Source: Brachypodium distachyon (lineage: Eukaryota > Streptophyta > Magnoliopsida > Poales > Poaceae). From it: 64,000 nucleotides of DNA. The translations under genes were made by a program, and so were the position numbers. The notes under the pieces are model-generated. The model did not search any database. It saw only the letters and a list, made by a program, of their open reading frames with translations, and had not been told where the DNA came from. Location of the stretch: NCBI RefSeq assembly GCF_000005505.3, contig NC_016133.3:14756001-14820000 (forward strand), read 5' to 3'. This document shows, in pieces, positions 52,400-64,000 of the stretch. Positions within the stretch are counted from its first letter, which is position 1; the number at the start of each line of letters is the position of its first letter.

Positions 52400-54509
52400 A
52401 ACTGAGCGGAGTGGTATGACTATGACCACACGTGGTCGTCGACAAGGGTTGTATCCCCGTAATGGGTGCAGACTCAGGAATTTGATGGGGATTGCCGCCC
52501 AGCAGCAAAAAGCTCAAGTCTTTTCCTATGGAATCCAAAAGCTTACATGTATAACCACTTGCTAATATGGGCTCTCGCTTAGTTGAGTAACTAGCGGAAA
52601 ACCCTTGCTTTGTTATTGTCATTCGGAAAGGAGCCAATGTGCTCTTGGGCGGTGGTCGGAGTGAAAAACTTCGTCACACCTTTACCTGTTGCGCATGCTT
52701 GTCGTTAGGCAACACATAGGACTGGTTGTGTCGAGTGGGTAAAGTGTAAAAGCCTCTGCTGATATGGGTCGGGGGTGGCCCGATCTTTCGATGAGATTGA
52801 TAACTCTCGATTTGGGTAGGAGGTGACGTTGACGATCCGACTACGGCCTAGGAGACAACGTCTTAGTAATCGATACACCAACTCCAGAGGGTTATTGATC
52901 ACGCGGGGGCACGATCAACCTGACCACGAAGGTCTTTATTCCTGCAAGCAATTGAAGAACAAACAACAACAAGATAAATAGCAGATGCAATCTAAAATTG
53001 CGAATATACTATATCAAACCAATGTCTCAACGAGACGATAAGTTGGGGTTCCAAAAGCGGTAAAACAGGTGGTCTAACCGACACACGCGATTACACGCAG
53101 TAGTAGCAATGGCTAACTTTTAACTAAACAAAAACCCAAGGCTCCATAGGGGAACTCATGGAGTATATAAAGGAGTAGGGAGAGGTATTTTCGTCCACCT
53201 TGAGGAGGAGGCTGAAATCCATGTCTATCTCTAACTTTCGTAACAAACTACAACTCTTTTGGAAAGATAAAAATAGAGTCGTCAGCTTGTTTTGTCCGTC
53301 ACGGTCAGCACGCGCCAAATATTCCGGTGGGGCTGGATCTGTTGGAAAGTTATTAAAATTACCTTTCCAACAAGTACTTGTTTGCTTGATTTGGACTCCG
53401 TACGCGGCCTGGGTGATAAAACAAATTCGGGTCTCCTGACAGCTCGGATCCGAATCGGATTCAACTTTAATTCGTGATATCTTTCTCTAGCAAGTTCCGA
53501 ATCATGTGCCGTTTGATTTGTTGGAAAGTAGACTTGAAATCCTTCTCTTCAGCTGCATGGATGTTTGATTCTTGTTGCACCTTCCGCTGGCCTCCATTGT
53601 ATCTCATCTTGACCTTGGACTTGAAAAGCTCGACCAAATACCTACGTAATAAAATGATACAAGATAGTAGCTCTGCCTCTTCATGCATATGACATTGAAA
53701 ACAAATAGTACTTGACTACACCTGATTATAAATGTTATCGAATACTATAGAATTGAGGGTGCCGAAGGTCGTATCCATTGTCATCATGTCCATATCATCT
53801 GCATAGTGTCAATCTAATCGATTAGCCATGCACCTGGTTATGGGCTAACTTTGAGCTACTAAGTCTGGTTAAGATGAGATCTTCTAGTTTTGTTTTCAAA
53901 AACCCCAAAAATGTTTTGACCTGATGGAGCAATATCCACAGAATGGGTCTATGGGAAGGGATGCTATGTGAGTGTCAACAGCATGACCCAAAGTGCATAG
54001 CTAGGTCAGCAGCATGACCATAATTACATTTCCAAACTATTTTCTATAAAAGGTAGAAATAGAGTTTTCAAAGGAAAATGTAGTATGAGTATTTCAAAAG
54101 CCAAAACCAACTGTTTTGCAAAAGAAACCTTAGAAGCCAATTTAGGAGCTATCCTTAAGCATGTACTTGCACTCTGTTAAACCATTTTGGGCGTGACTTG
54201 CGAGTACATTCAATGTACTTAATTATCTGTCCCTATCATGTGCAGAGGACGAAGCTTGAAGATGAGTTAGACGCGGGGTCGCGAGTCTACACACAATAAG
54301 CCTGTAGCATTGGTGGACTCTTCATTTTATTTGTTAATTGAAACTTCCGCTTGTAATAAAGATGTTCTCTGGATTATTATTTGTTTCAAATGTTGTAAGA
54401 AAGATGTGAGTTATGATATTCATCTTGGAGCTGTGTGTACTAGCTATTGATCCAGGAACTATTACAGCTTACACAGAGATTCGGACCATTACGGGTCTGG
54501 ATCACCACA
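52400..54509 (+). mobile_element. Gypsy-type LTR remnant (composite)
   Basis: Segments 52400-52890 ('gtcacacctttacctgttgc', 'gcatgcttgtcgttaggcaa', 'ctggttgtgtcgagtgggta') and 53740-54509 ('gtgcagaggacgaagcttga', 'cgcggggtcgcgagtctac') read like a grass Gypsy LTR ending in CA at 54509. The middle, 52900-53700, looks like a different LTR-type sequence inserted in it. No coding part is present. The tail is the same family as 1-84. Confidence 0.6.
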
Positions 54510-55661
54510 GTTCATAAAATCCAAAATGAGTCCTACGATTTAAAGTTTCAATGATCGAAACCAAACGAGGTCTAAAAGAAGGATATTTGCTAAAAATCCT
54601 GGATCCACATTTTTTTTCCGAATTGGCTAGGGAGCAGTCGCCTGAGAATCAATTTTTCTCGGTCGACGCTTGTGAGACGTTGGATCAAACATCAAGATTC
54701 GTGGAGCAAGAAGAAATCGCATAGTTGTACGAATAAATAAGGCAACATCCATTTACGGACAGTATAATCATCTTGTTCTGGTGGTCTTGTGCTCGGGTTC
54801 TCTAGATTCGAATCCTCATCTCGTCAGATTTAATGAAGTTTCTAATTCTTCAGTTTTTTCTTTTTTCTTTCTTCTTTCTTCACTTAGTTAGAATGGTGCA
54901 CAAAATTTCACTGCAATTTTTAGAATCAGGTACAAAATTTCACTGGTAATTAGAATCGCGTATAAAATTTCGCGTGCAATTTTTAGAACTGTGCACAAAA
55001 TTTAACGTGCAATTAGAATCGCGCATAAAATTTCACGTGCAATTTTTAGAATAACGCATGAAATTTTTAAAATCGCCATATAGTTTCAGGTGCAATGTTC
55101 ATAATTGTGTACTCTGATACCTGCTGTCATTAATTTCACTTTTTTTGTGAATAGAGTTGAGACTATTTTTTGTGGAATCTATCCAAGGCCCTGGTCAAAG
55201 AAAAAAAAACACAAAATACACCCACACACACACAGACGGAGGGATGCAAGGGGACGGAGATAGGTGGGTGTTTTGCTAATCACGCTAATCACAGGCTGCA
55301 AGTGGCCGTCGACTCAGTGGTAGGCGTTCCCTTTTTTCTTAACCCACTAACCCTGGAGAAAATCGCATGAATATTCTCTGAATAAAATAAGCTTCTTGTT
55401 TTTAACCTGGAGCAAGTTCAAGGCATAAAACCGATGTCACATTTCTTGTGAGAGTATATCATTTTCATCCATAGGAGAGGAGAGGAGGAATTTCTGGCCA
55501 GTCGGCGGCAGGGCAGGGCAGCCTGCAAAACACCAAGCGTTTGGGGGAAAACAAGAGCCAAATCAAATCGGCACTTGTCTTCTTCTTTTATTTCCTCCTC
55601 GCCCCTCTTCCTCTCCTTCGCACCCACCGCCCGAGATCTCCCCCCCCGCCCGCCTCCGGCA
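54510..55661. other. VAP-like upstream region with a minisatellite
   Basis: Holds the array at 54890-55105. Bases 55440-55661 are presumably the VAP-like promoter and C/T-rich leader. Confidence 0.4.
54890..55105. repeat. Tandem repeat, period about 31-35 bp, six or so copies
   Basis: Units of 'ttagaatcgcgtataaaatt' plus 'tcacgtgcaattt'. The spacing alternates because 'ttttt' is present in every second unit. Confidence 0.75.
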
Positions 55662-58600
55662 ATGGCCTCTCCCGGACCAGCCCCCGCCGGCGAACTCCTC
55701 CGCATCGACCCCATCGAGCTCCGCTTCCCCTGTACGCCCCCTATCCTTTCCCCTCATGCAACAAACGTTTTTCTCTCTCTCTCTATTTCTCTTTCTCTTC
55801 GACCGGCGTGGATCGATTGGTCCGCGATTCTCGTCTGATGCTTTTTTTTCTGGGTGCGCAGTTGAGTTGAAGAAGCAGATCTCGTGCTCCATGCAGCTGT
55901 CGAATCTCAGCGACGACTACGTCGCCTTCAAGGTCCGTTTGGTCCATCCTCTCCAGGAATCTCTGCCTGATTTTTTTCCTTATTCCGTACGGATCGTCCG
56001 GGAGGAATTCTGGGGGTTGCCTTGTTGTACGATTCGACGCGGTATCCTTGGGGATTTTTGTTTCCCATGGATCATATCGTCGGGTAGGTTTGACCTGATT
56101 AGTGGTCGATGGGTATGATCTACTATTCGTACGGATAGCTGTATGATGCGAGGAGCCGGATGTTTGGGTGCGCTTTGGGGATAAGAAACTCATTTTTTTG
56201 TTCGCTCATTGTGTATGCTGAACAGCCTAGAGCTGTTCCTCTCGAAACAAATCCGGCTGCGTTTCTCATGGTTTCCTGCATAACTCTTGGGTTTGTTGTG
56301 CTGTTGGCATGTGCTGCAGACCAATACATGCTAATCATCATATTTTATAATCGGTGTAATAATATGGCCATCAGTTCAACTCGGTGGGACAGGTTTTCTC
56401 TTGATTGTATTTTTTAACTAGGTCACTTCATTGTTTCCTCAACATTTAATGGTTAGAGAGTTGAGACATTCTTGTTTGTAAAAATATGGTCATTGGTGCA
56501 GCCCAGTGGGTTAGCTTTTCTCTTGATTGCATTTTATAAACTAGGTTATATCATTGTTTCCTTGACAGTTGATGGTTAGAGAGGTGAAACCTTCTGGTGC
56601 GTAAAATATGACCAGTGGTGCAACCAAGTTGGATAGATTTTCTCACTTGATTGCTTTTTTGGAACTAGATTATTTGTTGCCCTGGCATTCAGTGGTTCGA
56701 GAGGCGAAACCTTCTGCGTAAAAGTATGGCCTTTGGTGCAATCCAGTGGGATAAGTTTTCTCACTTGATTGCATTTTTTGAACTAGATTATTTCATTGTT
56801 TCCTTGGTATTCAATGGTCAGAGAGCTGAAACCTTCCGGTGTATAACTGCCTAAAGATAGCAGAATCGTTAGAACAAGTTACAATGGAGGACGCTTTACT
56901 GTGTTTTTATATATTTCATGTTCACTTTGTTATTTCAGGTGAAAACTACGAGCCCAAAGAAGTACTCTGTGCGGCCTAACACCGGGGTTGTCTTGCCACG
57001 ATCTACTTGCGATGTTGTTGGTTTGTCATATTCGACCCACCCCCTTCTCCATTGTTCTCTATGAGATTAACCCATCCTCTGTTTTGCTGAATTTTGTGTA
57101 TATGTATTGTTACAGTGACAATGCAAACACAGCGAGAGGCTCCACCTGACATGCAGTGCAAAGATAAGTTCCTAGTCCAGAGTGTTGTTGCACCATCTGG
57201 TATAAATGTGAAGGATGTCACGGGAGAAATGGTAATGTTTTTCTCCTTATATTTTTTGAAGAATGACATAAGAGTATGACACATTGTATGATTATCGAGG
57301 CATCAGCCAATGGATTATTTCTGGAGCTGGAAATTAACTATTTCAGTAGCATTTCTCAGTTGACTTTCAAGGTGCACCTTTATTGAATCGATTGTGTTGT
57401 TTGATGGTTTGGCAGTTTGCCAAGGAGTCCGGAAATAAGATTGAAGAGGTGAAATTGCGAGTCACCTATGTTGCTCCTCCACAGCCACCATCTCCAGTTC
57501 CTGAAGAATCAGAAGAAGGTTCCCCATCTAGGGGTGAATCAGAAAATGGAGATGGTCCTGCTGGGGGATTCACCAGAGTGAGTTGCCATGTTCAAATTTA
57601 CATCCGCCAGTTAACATTTTATCCTCACTGAGGGAAATTTAATTGGTTCTTAAATCACTGCAGGCACTGCGAGAACGCATTGAGCCTCAAGAAAAATCTT
57701 TAGAGGTCAGTTGTTAGTATTCTCCTTAGGACGTGACTTTTATTATTAGTTCACTGGTGATTCTGTTGAGTCATAATTTTGTTGTTGTTTTCCATAACTT
57801 GTATCATATCACAGTGACATGCTACTTAATTGTTTTTTCGTGTGTTTTAACTTGGATTCCTTTATTTATTGAATAATGGATATGCTAACTCTGTCATTTA
57901 GTACCTTTTATAAATTTTCTTATGTTCTCATTTGCTGTCTTGCAGGCTGGAGCTTTGATCTCCAAGTTGACCGAAGAAAAAAATTCTGCAATTCAACAGA
58001 ACCAAAAGATTAGACAGGAACTTGTGAGTGCAGTATTACCTGTTTCTTTCTTGTCTACTCTATTGTGCCATAGTGGACGCAGTAGGTTTTAAAGTTTTAA
58101 AATATATTATCTACAAGTAACTACTACTCCCTTTGCTCCGTAAAAGAGCTCATATTTTTCTCTCATTTATTCCCAAATATAGCTCATTTTTTTCTCTTGG
58201 CTCCCGCACCCGGCCAATAACTGCTCAAACCCATTTACTCTTAAACCAGGCACTATAAACTAGAGCTGTCTTGGTCTAAGTGCACAAATCTATATGAGCA
58301 CTTTTAAGGCACAGAGGGTGTACCTACTAAACTCTACAATTTTTCTGCATCAAATCCACACACTAAAAAGGAAATATCTATGCATGAAATATATATATCT
58401 AATTTGAATTGGTGCTATGAGAAATATAAAAAGTGAAATCTTTTTTTATTTTCTTCTTTCTTGTTATTTTCAGTAGTTGGAACTTCTCCCTTTTTTGCTT
58501 TTTTTTATTACTTATTAGGCATTTTTACTTGATGACCAAACTAACAGAGTTAAGAAAGCAGTATTATGGCACTGTCATGAATCTCAAAAGGCACAGAACT

Positions 58601-59371
58601 GTTGTGCTTCCAACATTAAAAACCACCTGCAGTAATGGGTTTATATTCAAAATGCTGAACAAAAGTTCTAAAGTTTAAACTGTAAACAAACAAATCACTG
58701 CTAGGGAACCTTGTGACTGATGTTTGGTCTCATTCATAAAATGGGGTGGGGGACAACCCTATTCTTCTTCTAAAAAAAATCACTGCTAGGTTAAAGCTGG
58801 TAATATGGTGTTTACCTTCTATACTAACCAAAAAACATAACATCTTTTAGAAACAAATCTAGAGCACTCCCCATACATTGTTGTAATGTTCTCTTTGCTA
58901 AAACACTTGCTAGAAAAAGGTAACTGAACTAATGGAATTGAATTTAAGCACTGCCTAAGGAGGCTGAGAGATGCATGGGTTTTGATGGTCCTCTTAAAAA
59001 GTGAAAATGAATTCGTGATCTTGTGGTGTCTGTAATCTCTTGGTGGTAAGAAATTGCTTCGTCCAATGAGCAAATTGTTTATTGTAGTGATGTTTTGTGT
59101 CCCCCTAAAATATAGACTGCATATGCTGTGCCTTTGTGTTCAGGCTTATAAAAGAATACATATCTTCACCAAATCACCACGAAACAATTCTTATCTAAGA
59201 ACCTTACTTTTCTTTAAAAGAATCTGTGATTTCAGTTTTATCATTTGTTTCATGTGGCAGGATATGATGAGACGGGAAGTCAGCAAGAGGCGCGGTGGAG
59301 GGTTTTCCTTTGTAATTGTCTTAATTGTAGCTTTGATCGGGATCTTCCTGGGCTATATGATGAAGTCATAA
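55662..59371 (+). CDS. Vesicle-associated protein (VAP27/VAP33 type, MSP domain)
   Basis: Eight exons: 55662-55731, 55862-55932, 56939-57020, 57116-57231, 57416-57577, 57664-57705, 57946-58023, 59261-59371; 243 residues. The MSP domain spans about 12-130 and shows ELRFPFELKKQISC, TSPKKYSVRPNTGVVLPRST and QCKDKFLVQS, which form the surface that binds FFAT motifs in other VAPs. A Pro/Ser/Glu-rich linker (135-175) and a coiled coil (about 178-215) follow. A C-terminal transmembrane anchor (FSFVIVLIVALIGIFLGYM, 221-239) makes it tail-anchored in the ER. Plant VAP27s tether ER to plasma membrane and actin. Intron 2 (56 kb region) carries a tandem repeat and intron 7 a Stowaway. Confidence 0.95.
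56362..56838. repeat. Tandem repeat, period about 121 bp, in VAP intron 2
   Basis: About four copies, each with 'atatggtcattggtgca', 'agttttctcacttgattgca', 'gaactagattattt', 'tcattgtttccttg' and 'atggttagagag'. Units end near 56455, 56580, 56698 and 56821. Confidence 0.85.
58127..58320. mobile_element. Stowaway MITE in VAP intron 7
   Basis: CTCCCTTTGCTCCGTAAAAG and its imperfect complement at the right end (CTTTTAAGGCACAGAGGGTG). TA lies on both sides (58125-58126, 58321-58322). Confidence 0.75.
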
Positions 59372-60877
59372 TTCTTTCAGTCCTTATCACCTTGGCTATA
59401 CCGAAGAGAACTGGATTTGATTCATGCTAGTCGTGTTTGGGAACTTGAAAAGACCATTCGAAATCAAATGTCTTCAAGTTCTCATTTCTGTTTTGTCAAT
59501 ATAGGAAGTCATGTATGAGAAGTGTTTTGCCTTTTAAGCTTCTTTTGTTGTTAATTTTATTGGGTGTGTTATGCTCTTTGCTGACGCCGTAAATTGGAAA
59601 ATGCATTAGTTGCTTTTGTTAACAGTTTTTCACCTGATGCCTGTGAATTTGTCAGTTTGAATGTGTGTCTAATTTGGAAAGATCAATTGATTTGTCGTAG
59701 ACAATTGCTTTTTCTCTTATCTAGGAAGAACTTGTGTTCTTTCCTTTGTTTCTAATTAGATGAGGTTTCTTATATTTGTAGTCTACGACATGCAACTCAA
59801 CTTTGACCATTATTATTCCGTTATTCTTATGATGATATTACTAACATTGTATCTCGCAGTTTTTTTTATGACAAACGTTACTGCCTTTCTCACTTGACTA
59901 AACTATATCTAGAAACAATAGCACTACTCCCTTTGTCGCAAAATGTAGCGTATTTTGCCACTCCTTGAAAAACACATATAGTGTATTTTGCCTATGAATT
60001 TTAAGCTTTGATTGTAAGTTTCTTGTACTTTATTTCATTGGCAGGTACAAATTAAGAGTCACAAGGGAACACTTCTGAATATGAATCCAACGGTATCAAG
60101 ATCATATAATATAACTAACGTGTTATTTGATTAACTGTTTAACAAACCATAAATTTTGATTCACCCAAACATATCCTGTGATGTAAAGACTCCTTGAAGT
60201 AGATTCTTGTGGTTTACCAATCCCACAGGATTCAAGAATACATACAATTACAATCCATGACTAAGCAGGCTGTAGTCCTTTTCCTAGTAGAAAAACATAG
60301 GACAAGAGGGTGCACTTCATGGGTGAAGTAATTGAATGTGATGGTATTTGACAAATCATCAAATTACTCCACAAATATGGTGTGTACACCATTTCCTGAA
60401 AATCTGATGAACAGATAAATGTACACCATTTCCTGAAACCTCAATTCAAAAATTTATCCATATTCTCAACTAGCAGATATGCAGGTCTCATTAAGGGATG
60501 TTCCCTTTTGTCTACCCTAAACAATAATCACAGTACAAACTTAAATGTGCAGTAATACATTATACATGCAAATACAGCCCCAATCTTATTGCCCAATATA
60601 TTTACAAGGCACCTAAATTGCTCCTATATTTGGGCTGAGAAATCTTGAGCTGTTTTCATCTCTATCTTGTAAACCTGAAAAAATAATCTGAACATACATT
60701 TTCTACCCTCTGCTACTCATTCCTGGGGTTGTACTGGGTAAGTCACTCAGCAACCACATACATACATCCCTTAGCCTTCAGACCCGTGCCGGAGTGATGA
60801 AGAAGGTGATGGGACTACAAAAATCTGAATCCAATGCACATACGTATCTCGAGAACGAGCAGATCATGCTTACAATC
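59372..60877. other. Convergent intergenic region
   Basis: 3'UTR of the VAP-like gene, then intergenic DNA, then the 3'UTR of the transporter. A Stowaway-like left end sits at about 59925. 'gtacaccatttcctgaaa' occurs twice (60385 and 60420). No gene. Confidence 0.5.
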
Positions 60878-62528
60878 TTACACTAGATCTGAGCAGGTAC
60901 CTTCCGCATTGGCAGACTCCTTGCTCACATTGGAGGACAGCTTTCCTCTTAGCTCAGCACAGACAAGATGCGTCAAGAGGAGCCCAGCTAAGAGAGCCGC
61001 TGCCATTAACATTGTGAACACGGCGCTCCAGCTCTCCGTTGAGATGTATCCTGTCAGCAATGGCCCAATGGCGGCACCAACCGACCCTGTCCCGTCAATG
61101 ATCGCTGTCACAGTGGCCAGTGCCCGGGAGTTGCCGTTCAATGAGCTGTGAGTGCCAAGGTCAGCTGACACGGCGGTTGTAATCAGGGCATAAGGGCCAT
61201 TTACAAACATGCCAGTGATGAACATGAGGCAAATGTTCCACATCATCGACATACTTCCGTATGTACGATACAAGAAGAGGGCAGGTATCGCACAGTACAT
61301 GAAGCTGGCAGCCGTGATTGCTCGCGCATTTAAGCGATCGGAGATGTGACCAGCAAGGACTCCTCCCAACACACCTCCAACATCAAAGATTGTTGATAAG
61401 CTGCCAGCCATCGTGTCAGAGAGGTACTCATTGCCAATAGCTGGAACAAGAGAAGGTCTATCAGTAATGCATAATTTGGAGCATGGTTCCAGTTATAACA
61501 GAAAAAGAGAGGGATTTCAATTGCTACCAAATCATCAAAGATATGGATCAATAATGGCACACAGATTTGAAGGATGAATAACAAAACTTACGTGTATGGC
61601 TGATGTAGAATGGTAGCCAATACAGGAAGGTGTATGCAACCAATTTGGAGAAGAAAAGGCAGAGAGCAAACGGTGCAACTCCAGGAATCCTCCATGCCTC
61701 TAGGAATCCTATTGGCTTATGTATCACTTCTTGGCCTGGTTCCAAAAGGGGCTCCTTTTCAGTATCCTTGTCCGAGTTCCTCTCCCCATCATCAATGTCT
61801 ATCTCCATCACTTGAGGACTAACAGGCAAGAAGAAAAGCACCACCAACCCAACAAGAGCCATGATAAGGCTGGGGATGGCAAATGACCAACCCCATCCGA
61901 ACTTCAGTAGAAATGCCGCAAGCAGTGAACCGGATATGTTTCCGATAGAAGTATGTGCATTCCATATACCCATAATCAATCCCCTCTTGCTCTTCCCAAA
62001 CCAGTTTCCGACAACTGCAACAACTGAAGGCCACCCGGATGATTGAAATAAGCCAGCAATCATCTGAAAGGTCAGGTAGTAGTAAAAGTTGTGAATATTT
62101 AGCCAGTATCCAGCACCGAAGAGGGCAGTGAATACTGCAGTTCCAATCATGCCAATTGCCAAAAAGACCCTTAGGTCAAGGCGGTCACCAAGATGCCCAG
62201 CGAAGAACATCCCAAGGGAATACATTGCAAGGAATGCGACGTCTATCTCACCAAGCAAAGCAGAACCATCAGTGGTGTTAAATGGATACCAACCAACATT
62301 GAGACCGTTGTTTGTGTGCAATCGTCCCCATCGAGAGAACCCCATCTTTGTCTGGGGATCAAGCTCACTCTTGACGATGCTTGTTATCTTCCGAGTCATA
62401 TGGAAGCAAGTGTATGCCAAGAATGTAAGGACCAAGACAAGTGTCTGGTAATTTCTTAGTGCTTTGGCACCTTTAAATAACCAAAGGCCAGGAGGTTTCC
62501 TACTCGTTGTCTCATGAGACTGAGCCAT
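60878..62528 (-). CDS. Putative glycerol-3-phosphate transporter (G3P permease, MFS/SLC37 type)
   Basis: Two exons on the minus strand, 62528-61592 and 61440-60878; 499 residues. The protein has about twelve membrane segments in two halves joined by an acidic loop ([20 protein letters not shown]). [32 protein letters not shown] and [20 protein letters not shown] are organophosphate:phosphate antiporter motifs, as in bacterial GlpT and the plant G3Pp family. Relatives exchange glycerol-3-phosphate or sugar phosphates for phosphate, and several are induced by phosphate starvation. Whether this one is cannot be seen. The start [20 protein letters not shown] is the usual plant G3Pp N-terminus. 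No damage. Confidence 0.93.
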
Positions 62529-62611
62529 GATAGTACACACGGCTGCTTATTAAGTTCAAAACCCAGAGGACAGAGCAGACACACGCTTCTTGATACAAGA
62601 ATGATCACCAC

Positions 62612-63581
62612 CTGAAAGCAGTAAGGGAGGATGCAAGTAAGAAAATGGACAAACGGACTTAATCAATTCTGTGATGTGATTGGTAGCTGAAGCTATATAT
62701 ACATAATAATTTAGAAACATCCATAAGAGATCATGGTTTTCTTTTAACTCGAAGACACTGATCAAAATGCAACTTTGTCTACTGTACAATTTTTGCCACA
62801 CAAACATGGGGGGAAATTGATGCATCCTATGATCCCAAGCATTTCAGGAAGCAAATTAATCCTTCTGTTCACTGGTCCAGTCCAATGATCAAAAGTGCAA
62901 CCCATTGACTAGATCAGAGCACTAAAAGCATAAATCTTTCATGCTCTTGTTCCCCACAATAACCAAGACCATGCCAACTATGACGGTGAATGATCATGAA
63001 CAGAGTACACTCTTTCTATCTCCAACACCACCAATAAATCCAGCCATCAGTGCTAACGCAATTCCTACCAGCCAATCAACTTAGACTTGACTTCTTAAGT
63101 ACTCATTATTAACCTGGGCAGGTTAAAATAAAATAGTATTACCCTTAGTGGATGCAGGTAAAAAGCTGATCTGACATCAGCTTCTTTCCAAAATTCCCAG
63201 TCTGCATCAAGGTACACTATAAACTATTCAATTCCCAACCCAGCAATTGCTGTTCGAATGCTAAATCCACGGCTACGGAGCAGAACAAGGGCCCTGATGA
63301 TTCAGGGAAGCAACATGAGAGACTAGCGTGTCTTCCCATGAATCCTCAGACAAAATCCTTCCCAACTCCCTCCGTCCTGCGCCCAATCCAAACCTAGCTC
63401 CCCTAGAAATCCATCATCTCCCAATCCGCAAAAAAGAAAAAAAGAAATCCATCATCTCCCACCGCCAAACCAAGAACCCACACACAAAATGAAGGAAAAA
63501 GAAACAAGCTACGGATTGGCCTAAAAGTACCAGCAAGAACGATGAAGCCAAGAGGGGCCGGGATTCGGGACAAGCACGCAC
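62612..63581 (-). other. Probable 5'UTR intron of the G3P transporter-like gene
   Basis: On the minus strand a donor CGGAG|GTGCGTGC at 63581 and an acceptor GCTTTCAG|GTGGTG at 62612 bound a 970-bp segment. The leader exon would end at 63582 and the coding exon would begin 83 bp before the ATG. This is inferred from splice signals only. Confidence 0.5.
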
Positions 63582-63582
63582 C

Positions 63583-64000
63583 TCCGTTGGGGGTTGGCGA
63601 GAGTCCTCCGCCGATCCGAGAGAGGGGTTAGCGCGGCGCGGGTTGGATTGGGGTTTAGTATGAACAAATGCGCACGCGCAGGCAGGGATATGGAAGGAAG
63701 GAAGGAAGGATGCGTTTCTTGGTGGCTGTTTTCCCTTGAGCGGGTGGTTCGAGGACTTCGAGCAAAGCTCACCCGCATTTTATTCAGATGGCACGCCAAA
63801 GTTTTCCGGGCTATTTACGATGGTGTCCTTGGACCGTAATGCCCTTTGCATTTTCTTTCCTTTTTCTTTTTCTTTTCCCCTTTCTTATTTTGAGGAAAGA
63901 AGATATCCTTGCTTTTCGAGCCAACAAGGTGATTACAATCTGTTGAGATCCGGATTTGTAATGGGCTACACCCAACGTGACGATATGATCCATCTTCCTT
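63583..64000 (-). promoter_or_regulatory. Likely leader and promoter of the G3P transporter-like gene
   Basis: A GGAA-repeat ('ggaaggaaggaagg', about 63695) and C/T-rich sequence lie upstream of the presumed leader exon. No clear TATA was assigned. Confidence 0.35.

Noticed and set aside
54800..54830. tRNA-like T-loop (GATTCGAATCC)
   Set aside because: No paired stems or cloverleaf could be built upstream.

Overview
The window is plant nuclear DNA from a grass. The genes are rich in GT-AG introns, the intergenic space is full of Stowaway (CTCCCTCCG-type) MITEs, and there is a solo LTR of the Angela/BARE Copia type plus Helitrons with CTAG ends. About ten genes in 64 kb is dense for a Triticeae genome, so a compact Pooideae genome such as Brachypodium fits best. 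That assignment is inference. The neighbourhood of SPO11-2, a group-B MAPK and RPL34 looks like the region I recall on rice chromosome 8, which I cannot check here.

Layout. 0-5 kb: PAF1/ELF7 (+), just downstream of the end of a Gypsy-type LTR. 8.3-10.9 kb: a group-B MAP kinase (-) with a variant activation loop. 13.5-18.9 kb: a divergent otubain-like gene (-) that lacks the catalytic His. 19.7-22.3 kb: SPO11-2 (+), divergent from the otubain gene. 22.7-23.0 kb: a small secreted Cys-rich (defensin-like) peptide (-). 25.9-27.9 kb: a WAT1/EamA transporter (+), followed by a 1.27 kb retroposon with a target-site duplication. 31.1-33.5 kb: RPL34 copy 1 (-). 33.8-49.5 kb: a mobile-element block with a second retroposon copy, a Helitron split by a solo LTR, a second Helitron, minisatellites, a CAGGGCC-type DNA element, one isolated OMA1-like exon, and the 5' part of a decayed Ty3/Gypsy element. 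50.1-51.4 kb: RPL34 copy 2 (-). 52.4-54.5 kb: Gypsy LTR remnants ending with the same LTR tail found at base 1. 55.7-59.4 kb: a VAP27/VAP33-type ER tether (+). 60.9-62.5 kb: a glycerol-3-phosphate permease-like transporter (-) with a probable 5'UTR intron.

The genes are independent housekeeping or signalling genes: transcription elongation, kinase signalling, ubiquitin-related, meiotic double-strand breaks, translation, ER contact sites and transport. I see no operon-like or cluster logic. The most interesting items are two paralogues with altered catalytic residues (MEY and HRDLR in the MAP kinase, loss of His in the otubain), duplication of a small acidic exon inside the otubain gene, two RPL34 copies in the same orientation separated by mobile elements, and a solo LTR nested in a Helitron with both insertions resolved to the base. 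I found no tRNA, rRNA or CRISPR array and no evidence of a wholly new system.
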